A stretch of 48,952 nucleotides of DNA from CAZSAK01 sp964605155 (GCA_964605155.1 CAZSAK010000019.1:1-48952), one strand, 5' to 3'; positions 1-10,261 are shown, counted from the first letter of the stretch. Notes: generated by a model not told the origin, from the sequence alone. Program-made: numbers and translations.

Positions 1-55
<55 letters not shown>

Positions 56-143
56 AATAACTTGTTATAAAAATTTATGTTCCTGGACATGCCTTGATGC
101 AGAGGCGGGCGATATATCATTTTTAATCGAGAGGTATGAGTAA

Positions 144-674
144 ATGTCCCGGAAACTGCATATAGGAGGTATCAAGAAAGCCCAGGGCTGGGAAATTCTG
201 AATTCGATCCCTGGTCCCCACGTTGATCATGTGGGCGATGCCAAGGATCTGTCCCAGTTTCCGGCTAACACATTCACGGATATTTATGCATCACATGTCC
301 TGGAACATGTTGATTATGCTAATAACGAGCTGCTCAATACGCTGATAGGATGGCGCCGGGTCCTAGTACCGGGCGGGACTGCATATATCAGTGTGCCTGA
401 TATGGACATTTTGTCAGGACTTTTCCTGGAAAAGAACAGGCTTACCTTAAAAGAACGCTTCATGGTGATGCGTATGATGTTCGGCGGGCATACCGATCAG
501 TACGACTATCATCTTGTGGGATTGAATCAGGACTTTCTGGCATATTTTCTGCAAGAGGCCGGCTACGTCAATCTTCAACGTGTTCGAACTTTCGGCATTT
601 TTCAAGACACGAGTTGCATGTTGTTCAAGGGCGTGCCGATCAGTGTGAACGTGGTGGCTCAAAACTCTCCATGA
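144..674 (+). CDS. SAM-dependent class I methyltransferase (methyltransferase-11 type), small
   Basis: A 176-residue protein with the layout of a short class I methyltransferase. It has an acidic VGDAKDL motif near residues 30-36, then SHVLEHV near 50-56, which is the usual motif after the SAM pocket. A strand of the type LVPGGTAYISVPD follows at about 74-86. The N-terminal glycine-rich SAM loop is minimal (LHIGGIKKAQGW), so part of the fold is abbreviated, as in methyltransferases of surface-glycan clusters. The substrate cannot be read from the sequence. It converges on the glycosyltransferase-like gene at 703-2679, which suggests a shared role in glycan or protein modification (inference). 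A purine-rich GAGAGG lies upstream of the ATG. Confidence 0.8.
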   Translation: MSRKLHIGGIKKAQGWEILNSIPGPHVDHVGDAKDLSQFPANTFTDIYASHVLEHVDYANNELLNTLIGWRRVLVPGGTAYISVPDMDILSGLFLEKNRLTLKERFMVMRMMFGGHTDQYDYHLVGLNQDFLAYFLQEAGYVNLQRVRTFGIFQDTSCMLFKGVPISVNVVAQNSP

Positions 675-702
675 TGAATGAAGCTGTTTAGCCTAAAGCT
701 TA

Positions 703-2679
703 TTATATAGTTTCACACCATTGACGCCACATGGCACGATACGCCGCCTCGATGTCATGGGTTAAACCGGCTTCGTCGCGCAACGGAGAGTCTTCCATTC
801 GTTTCCGTATCCCGGTATGCAACACTGCGAGTCGAGCAGGATCTTCGGCAAGCTCCAGAGCTATCTTTACATATTCTTCCTGGTCACAGGCGCAGAGCAT
901 CTCAAGACCTACCGATTTTAACAGTGCGTAGCCTGAACGCGAAACAGAAGTTTTGCCGATGAGGGTTACTACGGGGATTCCCAACCATAGTAATTCGCAG
1001 GTCGTCGTCGTGCCGTTATACGGAAACGGATCGAGCGCAATGTCAATGTCATTTGATATTTCGTACCATTCCGGGAGTGGCAGTATGTTATGCAACTTCA
1101 GGCGATCGGCTCCAATGCCCTGCGATGCAAAGCGATCCAATAACAGCTGTCGTGCTGATCCTTCAGGGACTCGCGTCATGACAAGATGCGATGAAGGTAA
1201 TTCTCGCAGGATCCTGCCCCACAACGCAATCGATTCAGGTGATACCTTTGTAAAGTTATTTGTTGAGCCAAAGCAGATAGAATCTTTTGGTTTTGCACCA
1301 TACTGTGCGCCGTGTTTCGATGCTGGTGTATCCGGGGAAGGTCGATAACACCACAGCGTGTGCGGCAGGCGCCACAGTCGCTCGCTGTTATATGCGTCAT
1401 TGCCCGGTGGGTCCACCTCCGCTGTAGTGAGGCGGTAGTTTATGGCAGAAAGCCCTGTGGTTTCAGGATAGCCGAGGTAAGTGACCTGCACCGGCGCCGG
1501 CTTGCGGGCGAAGACCGGTAGCCGGTTATTGGCACTGTGGCCGGCAAGATCAACCAGGATGTCGATGCCATCTATCTGTATACGTTCGGCAAGCTCAATG
1601 TCGGACAGGTTTATGCAGACTACCCAATGATCTACAAGCGCACGGATCCGCGCAGTGACTTCGTCATCTTTTCCATGATTATAATAAGCGAAGACCTCGA
1701 ATGCGTTGCTGTCATGGAGCGCAAGCAGCGGCTCGATAAAAAATGCCACCGAGTGTTGCCGAAAATCGGGGGACATATACCCTATCCTTAAACGTCGGTT
1801 GGGATCACAGTCGTTTGTATGCTTTATGCACTCTGGTCTCAAGGGGTCTTCGAGTAATGCCGCATAGCGGCGGTGAGCCTCGTGCACCTTCTTGGAACTG
1901 ACATTGCCCCCGTACAGATAGGCAAAAAAAAGGCTGTCATAGACCTCGATATAATCCGATTTAAGCGCTAAGGCCCTCTCGAGGCAAGTGATGGCCTGGT
2001 CCGGTTTGCCCTGTCTGCCATAAGTGATCCCGAGATTGCGATAAGCCTGGGCACTATGGGGCAAGCGTTGTATTGCCTTATTGAGGCTATCAACGGCGAG
2101 ATCAAGCTTGTCCTGGTACATGTATGCAAGTCCGAGATTGCTCCAGGCTTCCGCGAAATCTGGCTTGACCTTGAGCGCACGCTGACACAAGGCAACCGCT
2201 TCATCCAGCATCATCTGTTTCGCCAGGATACCGCCAAGGTTGCAGTTGGCCTCTGCGTTGTTGGGATTTATAGTTAGCGCCCTGCGGTAGCATGACACGG
2301 CCTCATCGGAATGTTGCATTGCTGCATATGTAGCTCCCAGGTTGACAAATATTCCGGGGTCTGTGTTCCTGACCGATATCGCCCTATTTATCAATTCAAG
2401 TGCAGCCGGGTAGTTACCGGTCTGGTATGCAATCACCCCGAGCATATGCAGCGCATCAGGTTCACGGGGCTCCTGTTGCAGGACACGGCGATAGAGTACC
2501 TCGGCCTGTTCCAGCTTGCCTGCATTGTGTAAGGTTATCGCCGCCTGAAGCGCCTGTCGTAGTTCACGACTCTGCGCGGCAGGAGTGTTCCGGATTCGCG
2601 TTTCATCGCGCAGGCAGCATTGTTTATATTTTTTACCGCTGCCACACGGACAAGGATCATTGCGGCCCGGTCGACCCAT
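703..2679 (-). CDS. SEC-C / TPR / O-GlcNAc transferase-like (SPINDLY, GT41) protein
   Basis: A 658-residue protein in three parts. Residues 7-23 form a SEC-C type zinc motif (DPCPCGSGKKYKQCC). Roughly residues 39-275 are tandem tetratricopeptide repeats, with repeated A-x-x-x-x-G and N-P-x-x-x-E patterns. From about 295 to the end is a GT41 catalytic region, including SPDFRQHSV, the motif carrying the conserved histidine, then FGSTNNFTKVSP and DPFPYNGTTTT. GT41 enzymes transfer a sugar (GlcNAc, fucose or glucose) to Ser/Thr or Asn of proteins; the donor and acceptor here are unknown. It converges on a small methyltransferase gene, and both lie between tRNA-Lys and a tRNA-Lys remnant. The SEC-C motif at the start of a SPINDLY-like enzyme is a less usual arrangement. 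Confidence 0.88.
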   Translation of the reverse strand: MGRPGRNDPCPCGSGKKYKQCCLRDETRIRNTPAAQSRELRQALQAAITLHNAGKLEQAEVLYRRVLQQEPREPDALHMLGVIAYQTGNYPAALELINRAISVRNTDPGIFVNLGATYAAMQHSDEAVSCYRRALTINPNNAEANCNLGGILAKQMMLDEAVALCQRALKVKPDFAEAWSNLGLAYMYQDKLDLAVDSLNKAIQRLPHSAQAYRNLGITYGRQGKPDQAITCLERALALKSDYIEVYDSLFFAYLYGGNVSSKKVHEAHRRYAALLEDPLRPECIKHTNDCDPNRRLRIGYMSPDFRQHSVAFFIEPLLALHDSNAFEVFAYYNHGKDDEVTARIRALVDHWVVCINLSDIELAERIQIDGIDILVDLAGHSANNRLPVFARKPAPVQVTYLGYPETTGLSAINYRLTTAEVDPPGNDAYNSERLWRLPHTLWCYRPSPDTPASKHGAQYGAKPKDSICFGSTNNFTKVSPESIALWGRILRELPSSHLVMTRVPEGSARQLLLDRFASQGIGADRLKLHNILPLPEWYEISNDIDIALDPFPYNGTTTTCELLWLGIPVVTLIGKTSVSRSGYALLKSVGLEMLCACDQEEYVKIALELAEDPARLAVLHTGIRKRMEDSPLRDEAGLTHDIEAAYRAMWRQWCETI

Positions 2680-3131
2680 CTAGCCAGACTCCATTCGAAC
2701 AGTCTTGATCGTTTTTTTAATTATGATTTTCATAAAGGATTTTGCTCGTGATATAACCTATACTGAAGCATATTTCATAGAGCTAATAACCATATCGTAA
2801 ACAATTGACGGCATGCCAGCATCATGATGCTATGAAAATGACCGGCAGTATTGCACATCGTATCAAATGAGTCCTGTAAATTGTTTAGCGTGTAAAAGCA
2901 ATGTGCCTGGATAATGAGGCAGAATTCCAAGTAATACTGTATGACAATTTGTTATGTAAAAAACCGGGCCAATAATACGTTTGTCTACGGGGGTACTTTT
3001 GGGTCAGTTGTAGAAGAAAATCGGTAGTCACCCACAATAACTAGTATTATAGATATAAAACCAATCCATTGATCCAGGTAGTTGCCGTTCTTTGCATATT
3101 ATCGTGATCTTGAATAATGGCGGGATTCGTT
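2680..3131. other. AT-rich intergenic stretch without a recognisable gene
   Basis: Stops occur in all frames and no Shine-Dalgarno/start pair precedes a plausible protein. The stretch probably contains the promoter of the minus-strand glycosyltransferase gene near 2700-2800, but no convincing -35/-10 pair was found. It ends at a degraded tRNA-Lys fragment. Confidence 0.6.
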
Positions 3132-3170
3132 ATCAGTAAGTCGTTGGTTCGATCCCTGTACGGCTCGCCA
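3132..3170 (+). repeat. Degraded duplicate of the tRNA-Lys 3' half (possible attachment-site relic)
   Basis: These 39 bases align without gaps to 17-55, the anticodon-stem-to-CCA part of tRNA-Lys, with 31 identical positions. Seven of the eight differences are transitions. The central block GGTTCGATCCCT of the T-arm is exact and a CCA end remains. The T-stem no longer pairs properly and there is no 5' half, so it is not a functional tRNA. Direct duplication of a tRNA 3' end is the usual product of tyrosine-recombinase integration, but no integrase gene lies between the copies. Confidence 0.75.
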
Positions 3171-3256
3171 GAAACTCTGATGGAACAGGGCAGTGCTGCA
3201 TTACCTGGGAACTTCATAATAATATCATTATTCTCGTTATTGTTTGATATACAGAC

Positions 3257-3592
3257 ATGGCATTCTTAGCCGCTACGCCTCAGCCTCCCTCTTATGCAGT
3301 GATAGACACCTCGCTCCGTTTGGATGACGGTGCAGCGTATGCGGAAATGTCAACCAGGATTAGAGAGCTTTTAGCCCGGCAACCAGGTTTTCTGGGTATA
3401 CAGTCGGTCCGGGATAGCATCGGAATCACTGTGCCCTATTGGTGAGACCTTGTATCCATCAGGTCATGGAAGGCCGATATCGAATACCTCAGGGTTCTGC
3501 AAGCGGGGCGTGAAAGATGGTATACGGGCTATAATGGCAGAATTGCCAAGATTGAACGTGATTATGACTTCAGGACGAATACGCAGCTATAA
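3257..3592 (+). pseudogene. Antibiotic-biosynthesis-monooxygenase (ABM)-like protein, interrupted by one in-frame TGA
   Basis: Translation from the ATG at 3257 gives 62 residues up to a TGA at 3443-3445. The same frame then continues for 49 more codons to TAA at 3590-3592. The two halves together look like one small ABM-superfamily protein of about 110 residues: RQPGFLGIQSVRDS and GITVPYW before the stop, SIRSWKADIEY, GRERWYTGYNGRIAKIERDY after it. In family members this position usually holds a charged residue, so CGA to TGA is a simple explanation. There is no frameshift, so decay would be recent or the stop may be read through. The family comprises small ferredoxin-like-fold dimers, some of them haem- or quinone-related. 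It lies in the degraded interval next to the tRNA-Lys relic. Confidence 0.72.
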
Positions 3593-3757
3593 AAAACTCA
3601 CACGGTTCACATAAGTTTGTGAATATGCAACCTTGCAGATAAGATACTGATCCATATATCAGTGTTTAACATAACTTGCGCACTATCGTTCACCGGATTT
3701 TGTATAATTATTCAGTATTAATCCGATTGAAATAAGAAATGCAGGGATGGTTATCCG

Positions 3758-3842
3758 GCGAAAGTGGCGGAACTGGTAGACGCGCTGGTTTTAGGTACCA
3801 GTGGGGAAACCCGTGAGAGTTCGAGTCTCTCCTTTCGCACCA
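3758..3842 (+). tRNA. tRNA-Leu(TAG)
   Basis: An 85-nt class II tRNA. Acceptor strands GCGAAAG and CTTTCGC pair perfectly. The anticodon stem CTGGT/ACCAG closes the loop TTTAGGT, anticodon TAG. A long variable arm, T-arm TTCGAGT, discriminator A and encoded CCA follow. A perfect TATAAT lies about 50 bases upstream at 3703-3708, though its -35 is unclear. The trigger factor gene begins 33 bases after its end. Confidence 0.96.
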
Positions 3843-3875
3843 AAAATAATTTAATAAATGAATGAGGTAACAAAG

Positions 3876-5183
3876 ATGCAGGTGTCTGTTGAAACAACCA
3901 GTGGCCTTGAACGGCGCATGAAAGTCGCCGTCCCGGCGGAACAGGTTGAGAAGGAGGTGGAAAACCGTCTTAAATCACTGTCGAGAACGGCGAAACTCGC
4001 GGGCTTTCGTCCAGGCAAGGTACCCATGAAGGTCATCTCCACAAAATACGGCCCTCAAATCCGCCAGGAGGTACTGGATGAGGTAACACAACGGAGCTTT
4101 CAAGAAGCGGTGATGCAGGAAAAATTGCAGCCGGCGGGCAACCCGCGTATAGAATCCCGTACCTCTGAATCTGGAAAAGATTTTGAATATACAGCTGTTT
4201 TTGAGGTTTATCCCAGCATCGAGTTGGTCCCGCTAGATAAGATCGAGATTGAAAAGCCGGTCGCAGAAATCGCTGATTCCGATGTGGATAATATGTTGGA
4301 GAAGATGCGTCAGCAGCGTATCGAGTGGCGGGCGGCTGAACGCCCAGCCGAGTTGAAGGATCAAGTGGTGATCGATTTCAAGGGCACCATTGACGGCGAG
4401 GATTTTGATGGCAATACGGGGAATGATGTTTCCCTGGTGCTGGGGTCCGGTTCCTTTATAGCGGGTTTTGAAGAACAGATGTTGGGTACCAAACCTGGTG
4501 ATAGGAAGATCATTGAAGTGACGTTTCCTGATGATTATCGGGACAAAAAACTGGCGGGTCAAAAGGTCCAATTCGACGTCATGGTCCATTCCGTGGCAAC
4601 ACCGCATCTGCCCGAGATTGATGAGGAATTTCTCCATAGTTTCGGTGTCGAGGGTAAAGGCATCGAAGCCCTGCGGCAGGAGATCCGCGAGAGCCTGGTG
4701 ACCGAAATGGAACTGGCCGTGCATGAGTTGATCAAGAAACAGACGCTGGATAAACTCCATGAAGCCAATCCTATCGAACTGCCCCAGGCTCTGGTTGACG
4801 CGGAGATCGCCAACCAGATGACCCAGACGCACAATAACCTGATTAAACAGGGAGTGACGTCCGATCAGATCAAACTGGAGCGGGGCATGTTCGAAGAACG
4901 CGCCAGGCGCAAAGTGGCAATCGGTCTGTTGGTAACCGAGATCCTCAAGGAACAGAAATTCAGGGCGGATGCCCCCCGTGTGCGTCAAAAGATCGAATGG
5001 CTTGCCGCCAGCTATGATCAGCCCGAGGAAGTGATAAAATGGTATTATGGTGATCGTAATCGCCTCAGCCAGATGGAATCTATCGTCCTAGAGGACCAAG
5101 TCGTCGACTGGATCCTGGAACATGCCACCGTCACGGAAAATACGACCACGTTTGATGACATTATGATACAAAGGCGGGCATAA
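3876..5183 (+). CDS. tig: Trigger factor, ribosome-associated chaperone and peptidyl-prolyl isomerase
   Basis: A 435-residue protein that docks at the ribosome exit tunnel and shields nascent chains. The N-terminal ribosome-binding domain begins MQVSVETTSGLERR and carries the signature GFRPGKVP at about residues 44-51. A central FKBP-type domain spans roughly 150-240 (VIDFKGTIDGEDFDG; GSGSFIAGFEEQMLG), followed by the helical C-terminal arms. An upstream in-frame ATG at 3858 exists. The one at 3876 is preferred because GAGGT sits 7-8 bases before it and the protein then starts exactly like characterised trigger factors. It heads the tig-clpP-clpX-lon block. Confidence 0.98.
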   Translation: MQVSVETTSGLERRMKVAVPAEQVEKEVENRLKSLSRTAKLAGFRPGKVPMKVISTKYGPQIRQEVLDEVTQRSFQEAVMQEKLQPAGNPRIESRTSESGKDFEYTAVFEVYPSIELVPLDKIEIEKPVAEIADSDVDNMLEKMRQQRIEWRAAERPAELKDQVVIDFKGTIDGEDFDGNTGNDVSLVLGSGSFIAGFEEQMLGTKPGDRKIIEVTFPDDYRDKKLAGQKVQFDVMVHSVATPHLPEIDEEFLHSFGVEGKGIEALRQEIRESLVTEMELAVHELIKKQTLDKLHEANPIELPQALVDAEIANQMTQTHNNLIKQGVTSDQIKLERGMFEERARRKVAIGLLVTEILKEQKFRADAPRVRQKIEWLAASYDQPEEVIKWYYGDRNRLSQMESIVLEDQVVDWILEHATVTENTTTFDDIMIQRRA

Positions 5184-5204
5184 TTTTTGCTTCGATTTCA
5201 GATA

Positions 5205-5231
5205 CTTGATTTCAGGCGCTGTCTCACATAT
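5205..5231 (+). promoter_or_regulatory. Weak heat-shock (sigma32-like) promoter candidate upstream of clpP
   Basis: CTTGATT (5205-5211; consensus CTTGAAA) is followed after 12 bases by TCACATAT (5224-5231; consensus CCCCATNT). The spacer is one or more bases short and both boxes are imperfect. A sigma70-like pair lies closer to the gene, AAGACA (5325-5330), 17 bases, TACAAT (5348-5353). clpP is a sigma32 regulon gene in related bacteria, which is the main reason to mention this site. Confidence 0.3.
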
Positions 5232-5375
5232 TCAATATATACAGACCTTATTCAGCAACATGCAGGACAGGAGATACAGACTGAACCAAGCCGCGCTCGC
5301 TACATTGTAAGGCTATGAAATATAAAGACAAAGTGTATTTATACGGGTACAATACATATAAAGGATACTGACAAA

Positions 5376-6011
5376 ATGTCCGATACAAGCAATGAGAAAG
5401 GGGCACTCGCCATGAAAGGTTTGAACCTGGTTCCGATGGTAGTCGAACAGTCTTCGCGGGGTGAGCGGGCGTACGATATCTATTCGCGGTTATTGAAGGA
5501 GCGCGTGATCTTCATGGTGGGCCCCGTCGAGGATATGTCGGCCAACCTGGTGGTTGCGCAGATGCTGTTTCTGGAATCCGAAAACCCCGATAAAGACATC
5601 CATTTCTATATCAATTCTCCGGGAGGATCGGTAAGCGCGGGCCTGTCTATATATGACACCATGCAATTTGTTAAACCCGATGTCAGCACCATGTGCATAG
5701 GTCAGGCGGCAAGCATGGGCGCCCTGTTACTTGCGGGTGGAACAAAGGACAAACGCTATTGTCTGCCACATGCCCGTATCATGATCCACCAGCCATTGGG
5801 CGGATTCCAGGGACAAGCGACGGATATCGATATTCATGCCAAAGAAATTCTCCGTGTCAGGGATCGCTTGAATGAAATCCTGGTCAAACATACAGGCCAG
5901 CCGCTGGAAAAGGTCCAGACGGATACGGACCGCGACAGATTCATGTCCGGTGAGGAAGCGGTAAATTACGGCCTGATTGATAGCGTCATGTCGCATCGTA
6001 AAACGGCGTAG
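5376..6011 (+). CDS. clpP: ATP-dependent Clp protease, proteolytic subunit ClpP
   Basis: A 211-residue serine peptidase that forms the barrel-shaped double heptamer fed by ClpX. The catalytic triad is visible: Ser113 in GQAASMGALLL, His138 in ARIMIHQPLGG and Asp187 in TDRDRFMS. The GGSVSAG segment lines the active site. Residues 1-19 or so resemble the propeptide removed by autoprocessing before a mature N-terminus near LVPMVVEQ. An AAAGGA sits about 9 bases before the chosen ATG. A second Met at 13 is less likely because it lacks its own ribosome-binding site. clpX follows 173 bases downstream. Confidence 0.98.
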   Translation: MSDTSNEKGALAMKGLNLVPMVVEQSSRGERAYDIYSRLLKERVIFMVGPVEDMSANLVVAQMLFLESENPDKDIHFYINSPGGSVSAGLSIYDTMQFVKPDVSTMCIGQAASMGALLLAGGTKDKRYCLPHARIMIHQPLGGFQGQATDIDIHAKEILRVRDRLNEILVKHTGQPLEKVQTDTDRDRFMSGEEAVNYGLIDSVMSHRKTA

Positions 6012-6184
6012 CGGGCAATATGAAACCGTGCACGACGGGACATGCCCGGAAATGTTATAATAGTTGCGGAATGATTGTAATCCTGAAGTAGAGAAACGCC
6101 AAGCTATTGGCTGGCATGTACATGGAAGTTAAAACATTTTATTGTGAATACGGCAAACCCAACCTGAAAGTTACGGGGTAGGAT

Positions 6185-7465
<1,281 letters not shown>

Positions 7466-7481
7466 TGAATGACATCGGGCA

Positions 7482-7515
7482 GATAAAAACACATTGATAT
7501 ACATGTGTTTTTATC
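7482..7515 (+). terminator. Bidirectional-type hairpin between clpX and lon
   Basis: A perfect 13-bp inverted repeat with an 8-base loop begins 16 bases after the clpX stop. The core ACACAT/ATGTGT stem is flanked by AAAAA on the left and TTTTT on the right, the usual form of a two-way intrinsic terminator. The core stem is AT-rich, so termination may be partial. Confidence 0.5.
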
Positions 7516-7555
7516 ACCTCAAAATCGCCTTCATCCCTATAATCAATTACAGTAT

Positions 7556-7584
7556 CTTGAAATCAGCCTCATCAAGGCGCATAT
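7556..7584 (+). promoter_or_regulatory. Heat-shock sigma32-type promoter candidate for lon
   Basis: CTTGAAA (7556-7562) matches the sigma32 -35 consensus in all seven positions. After 14 bases comes GCGCATAT (7577-7584), which matches CCCCATNT at five of its seven defined positions. Initiation would give a leader of about 85 bases before the lon start. lon is a classic heat-shock gene in Proteobacteria, so site and gene agree. Confidence 0.6.
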
Positions 7585-7674
7585 CCATTTTATGGAGTAA
7601 TCATCTCTCGCATCTTTGTGACGGAATTATTCTGTTAAGAAATCAAACCAGGAGTCGATACTAAAGGTAACATC

Positions 7675-10113
7675 ATGGCTAAAGACGAACAATCTTCTAC
7701 GGAAATGGAACAGCAACAGCAATCAATATTGCCTGTATTACCGCTCAGGGATGTGGTTGTTTATCCCCACATGGTGATTCCCTTATTCGTCGGCCGTGAA
7801 AAATCCATCAAGGCCCTCGAGGCAGCCATGGAAAGGGAAAAGCAAATCATGCTGGTCGCACAAAAGAGCGCGGCAATGGATGAGCCGAAGACCGAGGACA
7901 TTTACGAAGTCGGGACCATCGCTACCATACTGCAATTACTGAAATTACCCGACGGTACGGTCAAGGTGCTTGTCGAAGGGCACGAACGCGCCCGGACGGT
8001 AAATTTTCTCGAATCGGAAGAATTCTTCGTCGCCCAGGTCACCACCTTAAAATCAGCCGATCTGATTGAACGCGAGTCAGACATTCTCGGCCGTTCCGTC
8101 CTCGGCCAGTTCGATCAATATGTCAAACTGAACAACAAGGTACCACCGGAAGTTCTTTCTTCCCTGGCCAGCATCGAAGATACGGGCCGGCTTGCGGATA
8201 CCATTGCCGCTCACATGACCCTCAAGGTCGAGGAACGTCAGGAACTGCTGGAATGCATCGACGTGAGAGAACGCCTCGAGCGACTGATGACCCTGATGGA
8301 GTCGGAAATCGACCTGTTACAGGTCGAAAAACGCATCCGCGGTCGTGTGAAACGTCAGATGGAAAAAAGCCAACGCGAGTATTACCTCAATGAGCAGATG
8401 AAGGCCATTCAGAAGGAACTGGGCGAGCTTGAAGAGGTGCCCAATGAACTCGAGGAACTGGCACAGAAGATCGAAAAATCAGGCATGTCCAAGGAAGCAA
8501 AGAAAAAGGCCACGTCTGAACTCAATAAACTCAAAATGATGTCACCGATGTCCGCTGAAGCCACAGTGGTACGTAATTATATTGACTGGATAGTCAATGT
8601 ACCGTGGAAGAAGCGGACAAAGATCAGTCACGATCTCAAGAAGGCCTCGGATATTCTCGAGGAAGATCATTACGGACTGGACAAGGTCAAGGAACGCATC
8701 CTTGAATATCTCGCCGTACAGCAACGCGTAGACAAGCTCAAGGGTCCGATCCTGTGTCTGGTAGGCCCGCCCGGTGTCGGCAAGACCTCGCTGGGCCGCT
8801 CGATTGCGCGTGCCACAAACCGTAAATTCCTGCGCATGTCACTGGGCGGCGTCCGCGATGAGGCCGAGATTCGGGGACACCGACGTACCTATATCGGTTC
8901 GATGCCCGGCAAGATCATCCAGAGCCTCGCTAAGTCGGAGGTGCGCAACCCGCTTTTCCTGCTGGACGAGGTTGACAAGATGTCGATGGATTTCCGCGGC
9001 GACCCGGCGTCGGCGCTGCTGGAAGTGCTTGATCCCGAGCAGAACAATTCATTCAATGATCACTACCTGGAGGTCGATTACGACCTGTCGGATATCATGT
9101 TCGTATGCACCGCCAACAGCCTGAATATTCCCGCACCGTTGCTCGATCGTATGGAAGTCATCCGTATATCCGGCTACACCGAAGATGAAAAGGTGAATAT
9201 AGCGAAAAAATACCTCATTCCCAAACAGGTGAAATTAAACGGCCTGAAAGAGAGCGAGATCAAGATTAGCGATGGTGCGATCCATGACATAATCCGCTAT
9301 TACACGCGCGAGGCAGGCGTGCGTAATGTGGAACGCGAAATATCGAAGATCTGCCGCAAGGTCGTCAAGGATATCCTGCTCAAAAAGTCCAAGAAGACAG
9401 TTGTGTCATCACGGAATCTTGCGAAGTATCTGGGTGTCAGGCGCTTTCGGTACGGCCTGGCGGAGGAGCACGACCAAATCGGGCAGGTTACTGGACTGGC
9501 ATGGACTGAGGTCGGTGGCGATCTGTTGACCATCGAGAGCGCGTTTGTTCCCGGTAAAGGCAAATTGACCATTACAGGACAATTGGGCGATGTCATGCAG
9601 GAGTCGGTACAGGCTGCAATGACCATAGTCAGGAATCGTGCGACAATGCTCGGCATTGAACCGGATTTTTACCAAAAGCATGATATTCACATCCATGTAC
9701 CCGAAGGCGCGATTCCGAAAGACGGTCCAAGCGCCGGTATAGGCATGTGCACGGCCCTTGTATCAGTGCTTACAGGTATTCCAGTACGTTCGGATGTGGC
9801 CATGACGGGTGAAATCACTCTGCGCGGGGAAGTTTTACCGATCGGCGGCCTGAAGGAGAAGCTGCTTGCCGCTCATCGAGGAGGAATTCGTACGGTATTG
9901 ATTCCCGAAGAGAATCTGCGTGATCTCGCGGAGATCCCCAAAAACATCAAACAGAATATCGAGATCGTACCGGTAAAATGGATCGATGATGTTCTTAAGA
10001 CCGCATTGCAACATATGCCGGTGCCGTATGATGAGAAGGTGGCAGAGGCCTCTCTGGGTGAACGGAAGAAAAGTTCTAAGTCGAAAAAAAGTAGTCATAT
10101 TAGACCACATTAG
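7675..10113 (+). CDS. lon: ATP-dependent Lon protease
   Basis: An 812-residue single-chain AAA+ protease that degrades misfolded and regulatory proteins. The N-terminal substrate-binding LAN domain starts near residue 19 (LPVLPLRDVVVYP), followed by a coiled region at about 215-285. Walker A GPPGVGKT is at 364-371 and Walker B has Asp431-Glu432 in LLDEVDK. The C-terminal protease domain has catalytic Ser686 in PKDGPSAG and Lys729 in GGLKEKLLAAHRG, spaced 43 apart as in the E. coli enzyme. The Lys/Ser-rich tail (about 797-810) is somewhat extended. An AAAGGT lies about 8 bases before the ATG. A sigma32-type promoter candidate precedes the gene and a strong hairpin follows it. Confidence 0.98.
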   Translation: MAKDEQSSTEMEQQQQSILPVLPLRDVVVYPHMVIPLFVGREKSIKALEAAMEREKQIMLVAQKSAAMDEPKTEDIYEVGTIATILQLLKLPDGTVKVLVEGHERARTVNFLESEEFFVAQVTTLKSADLIERESDILGRSVLGQFDQYVKLNNKVPPEVLSSLASIEDTGRLADTIAAHMTLKVEERQELLECIDVRERLERLMTLMESEIDLLQVEKRIRGRVKRQMEKSQREYYLNEQMKAIQKELGELEEVPNELEELAQKIEKSGMSKEAKKKATSELNKLKMMSPMSAEATVVRNYIDWIVNVPWKKRTKISHDLKKASDILEEDHYGLDKVKERILEYLAVQQRVDKLKGPILCLVGPPGVGKTSLGRSIARATNRKFLRMSLGGVRDEAEIRGHRRTYIGSMPGKIIQSLAKSEVRNPLFLLDEVDKMSMDFRGDPASALLEVLDPEQNNSFNDHYLEVDYDLSDIMFVCTANSLNIPAPLLDRMEVIRISGYTEDEKVNIAKKYLIPKQVKLNGLKESEIKISDGAIHDIIRYYTREAGVRNVEREISKICRKVVKDILLKKSKKTVVSSRNLAKYLGVRRFRYGLAEEHDQIGQVTGLAWTEVGGDLLTIESAFVPGKGKLTITGQLGDVMQESVQAAMTIVRNRATMLGIEPDFYQKHDIHIHVPEGAIPKDGPSAGIGMCTALVSVLTGIPVRSDVAMTGEITLRGEVLPIGGLKEKLLAAHRGGIRTVLIPEENLRDLAEIPKNIKQNIEIVPVKWIDDVLKTALQHMPVPYDEKVAEASLGERKKSSKSKKSSHIRPH

Positions 10114-10160
10114 AAGTTAAGCTTAATCTGTTTTCACAGATCTATCCCGCGAATTTAATC

Positions 10161-10200
10161 TGCCGTGTGTGATTCAATATCATGCACGGCATTATTTTTT
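10161..10200 (+). terminator. Intrinsic terminator after lon
   Basis: A 13-bp stem (10161-10173 with 10179-10191, two G-T wobbles) and a 5-base loop are followed by a T-rich run at 10192-10200. It begins 48 bases beyond the lon stop. Confidence 0.8.
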
Positions 10201-10261
10201 TCATCACTCGCTCATGCAAAATTGTGACCATAAAAATAATGCAATTGGCTGAAAGTCTTGC

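Noticed and set aside
3132..3170. A possible functional tRNA gene at the tRNA-Lys-like fragment.
   Set aside because: There is no 5' half or D-arm, and the T-stem does not pair; it is a remnant.
3443..3445. TGA in the ABM-like gene as a selenocysteine codon.
   Set aside because: No stem-loop of the bacterial SECIS kind was seen just after it, and family members have an ordinary charged residue there, not Cys.
4233..4988. A 251-codon minus-strand frame opposite tig.
   Set aside because: Same reason: the trigger factor on the plus strand is certain and the antisense translation has no recognisable domain.
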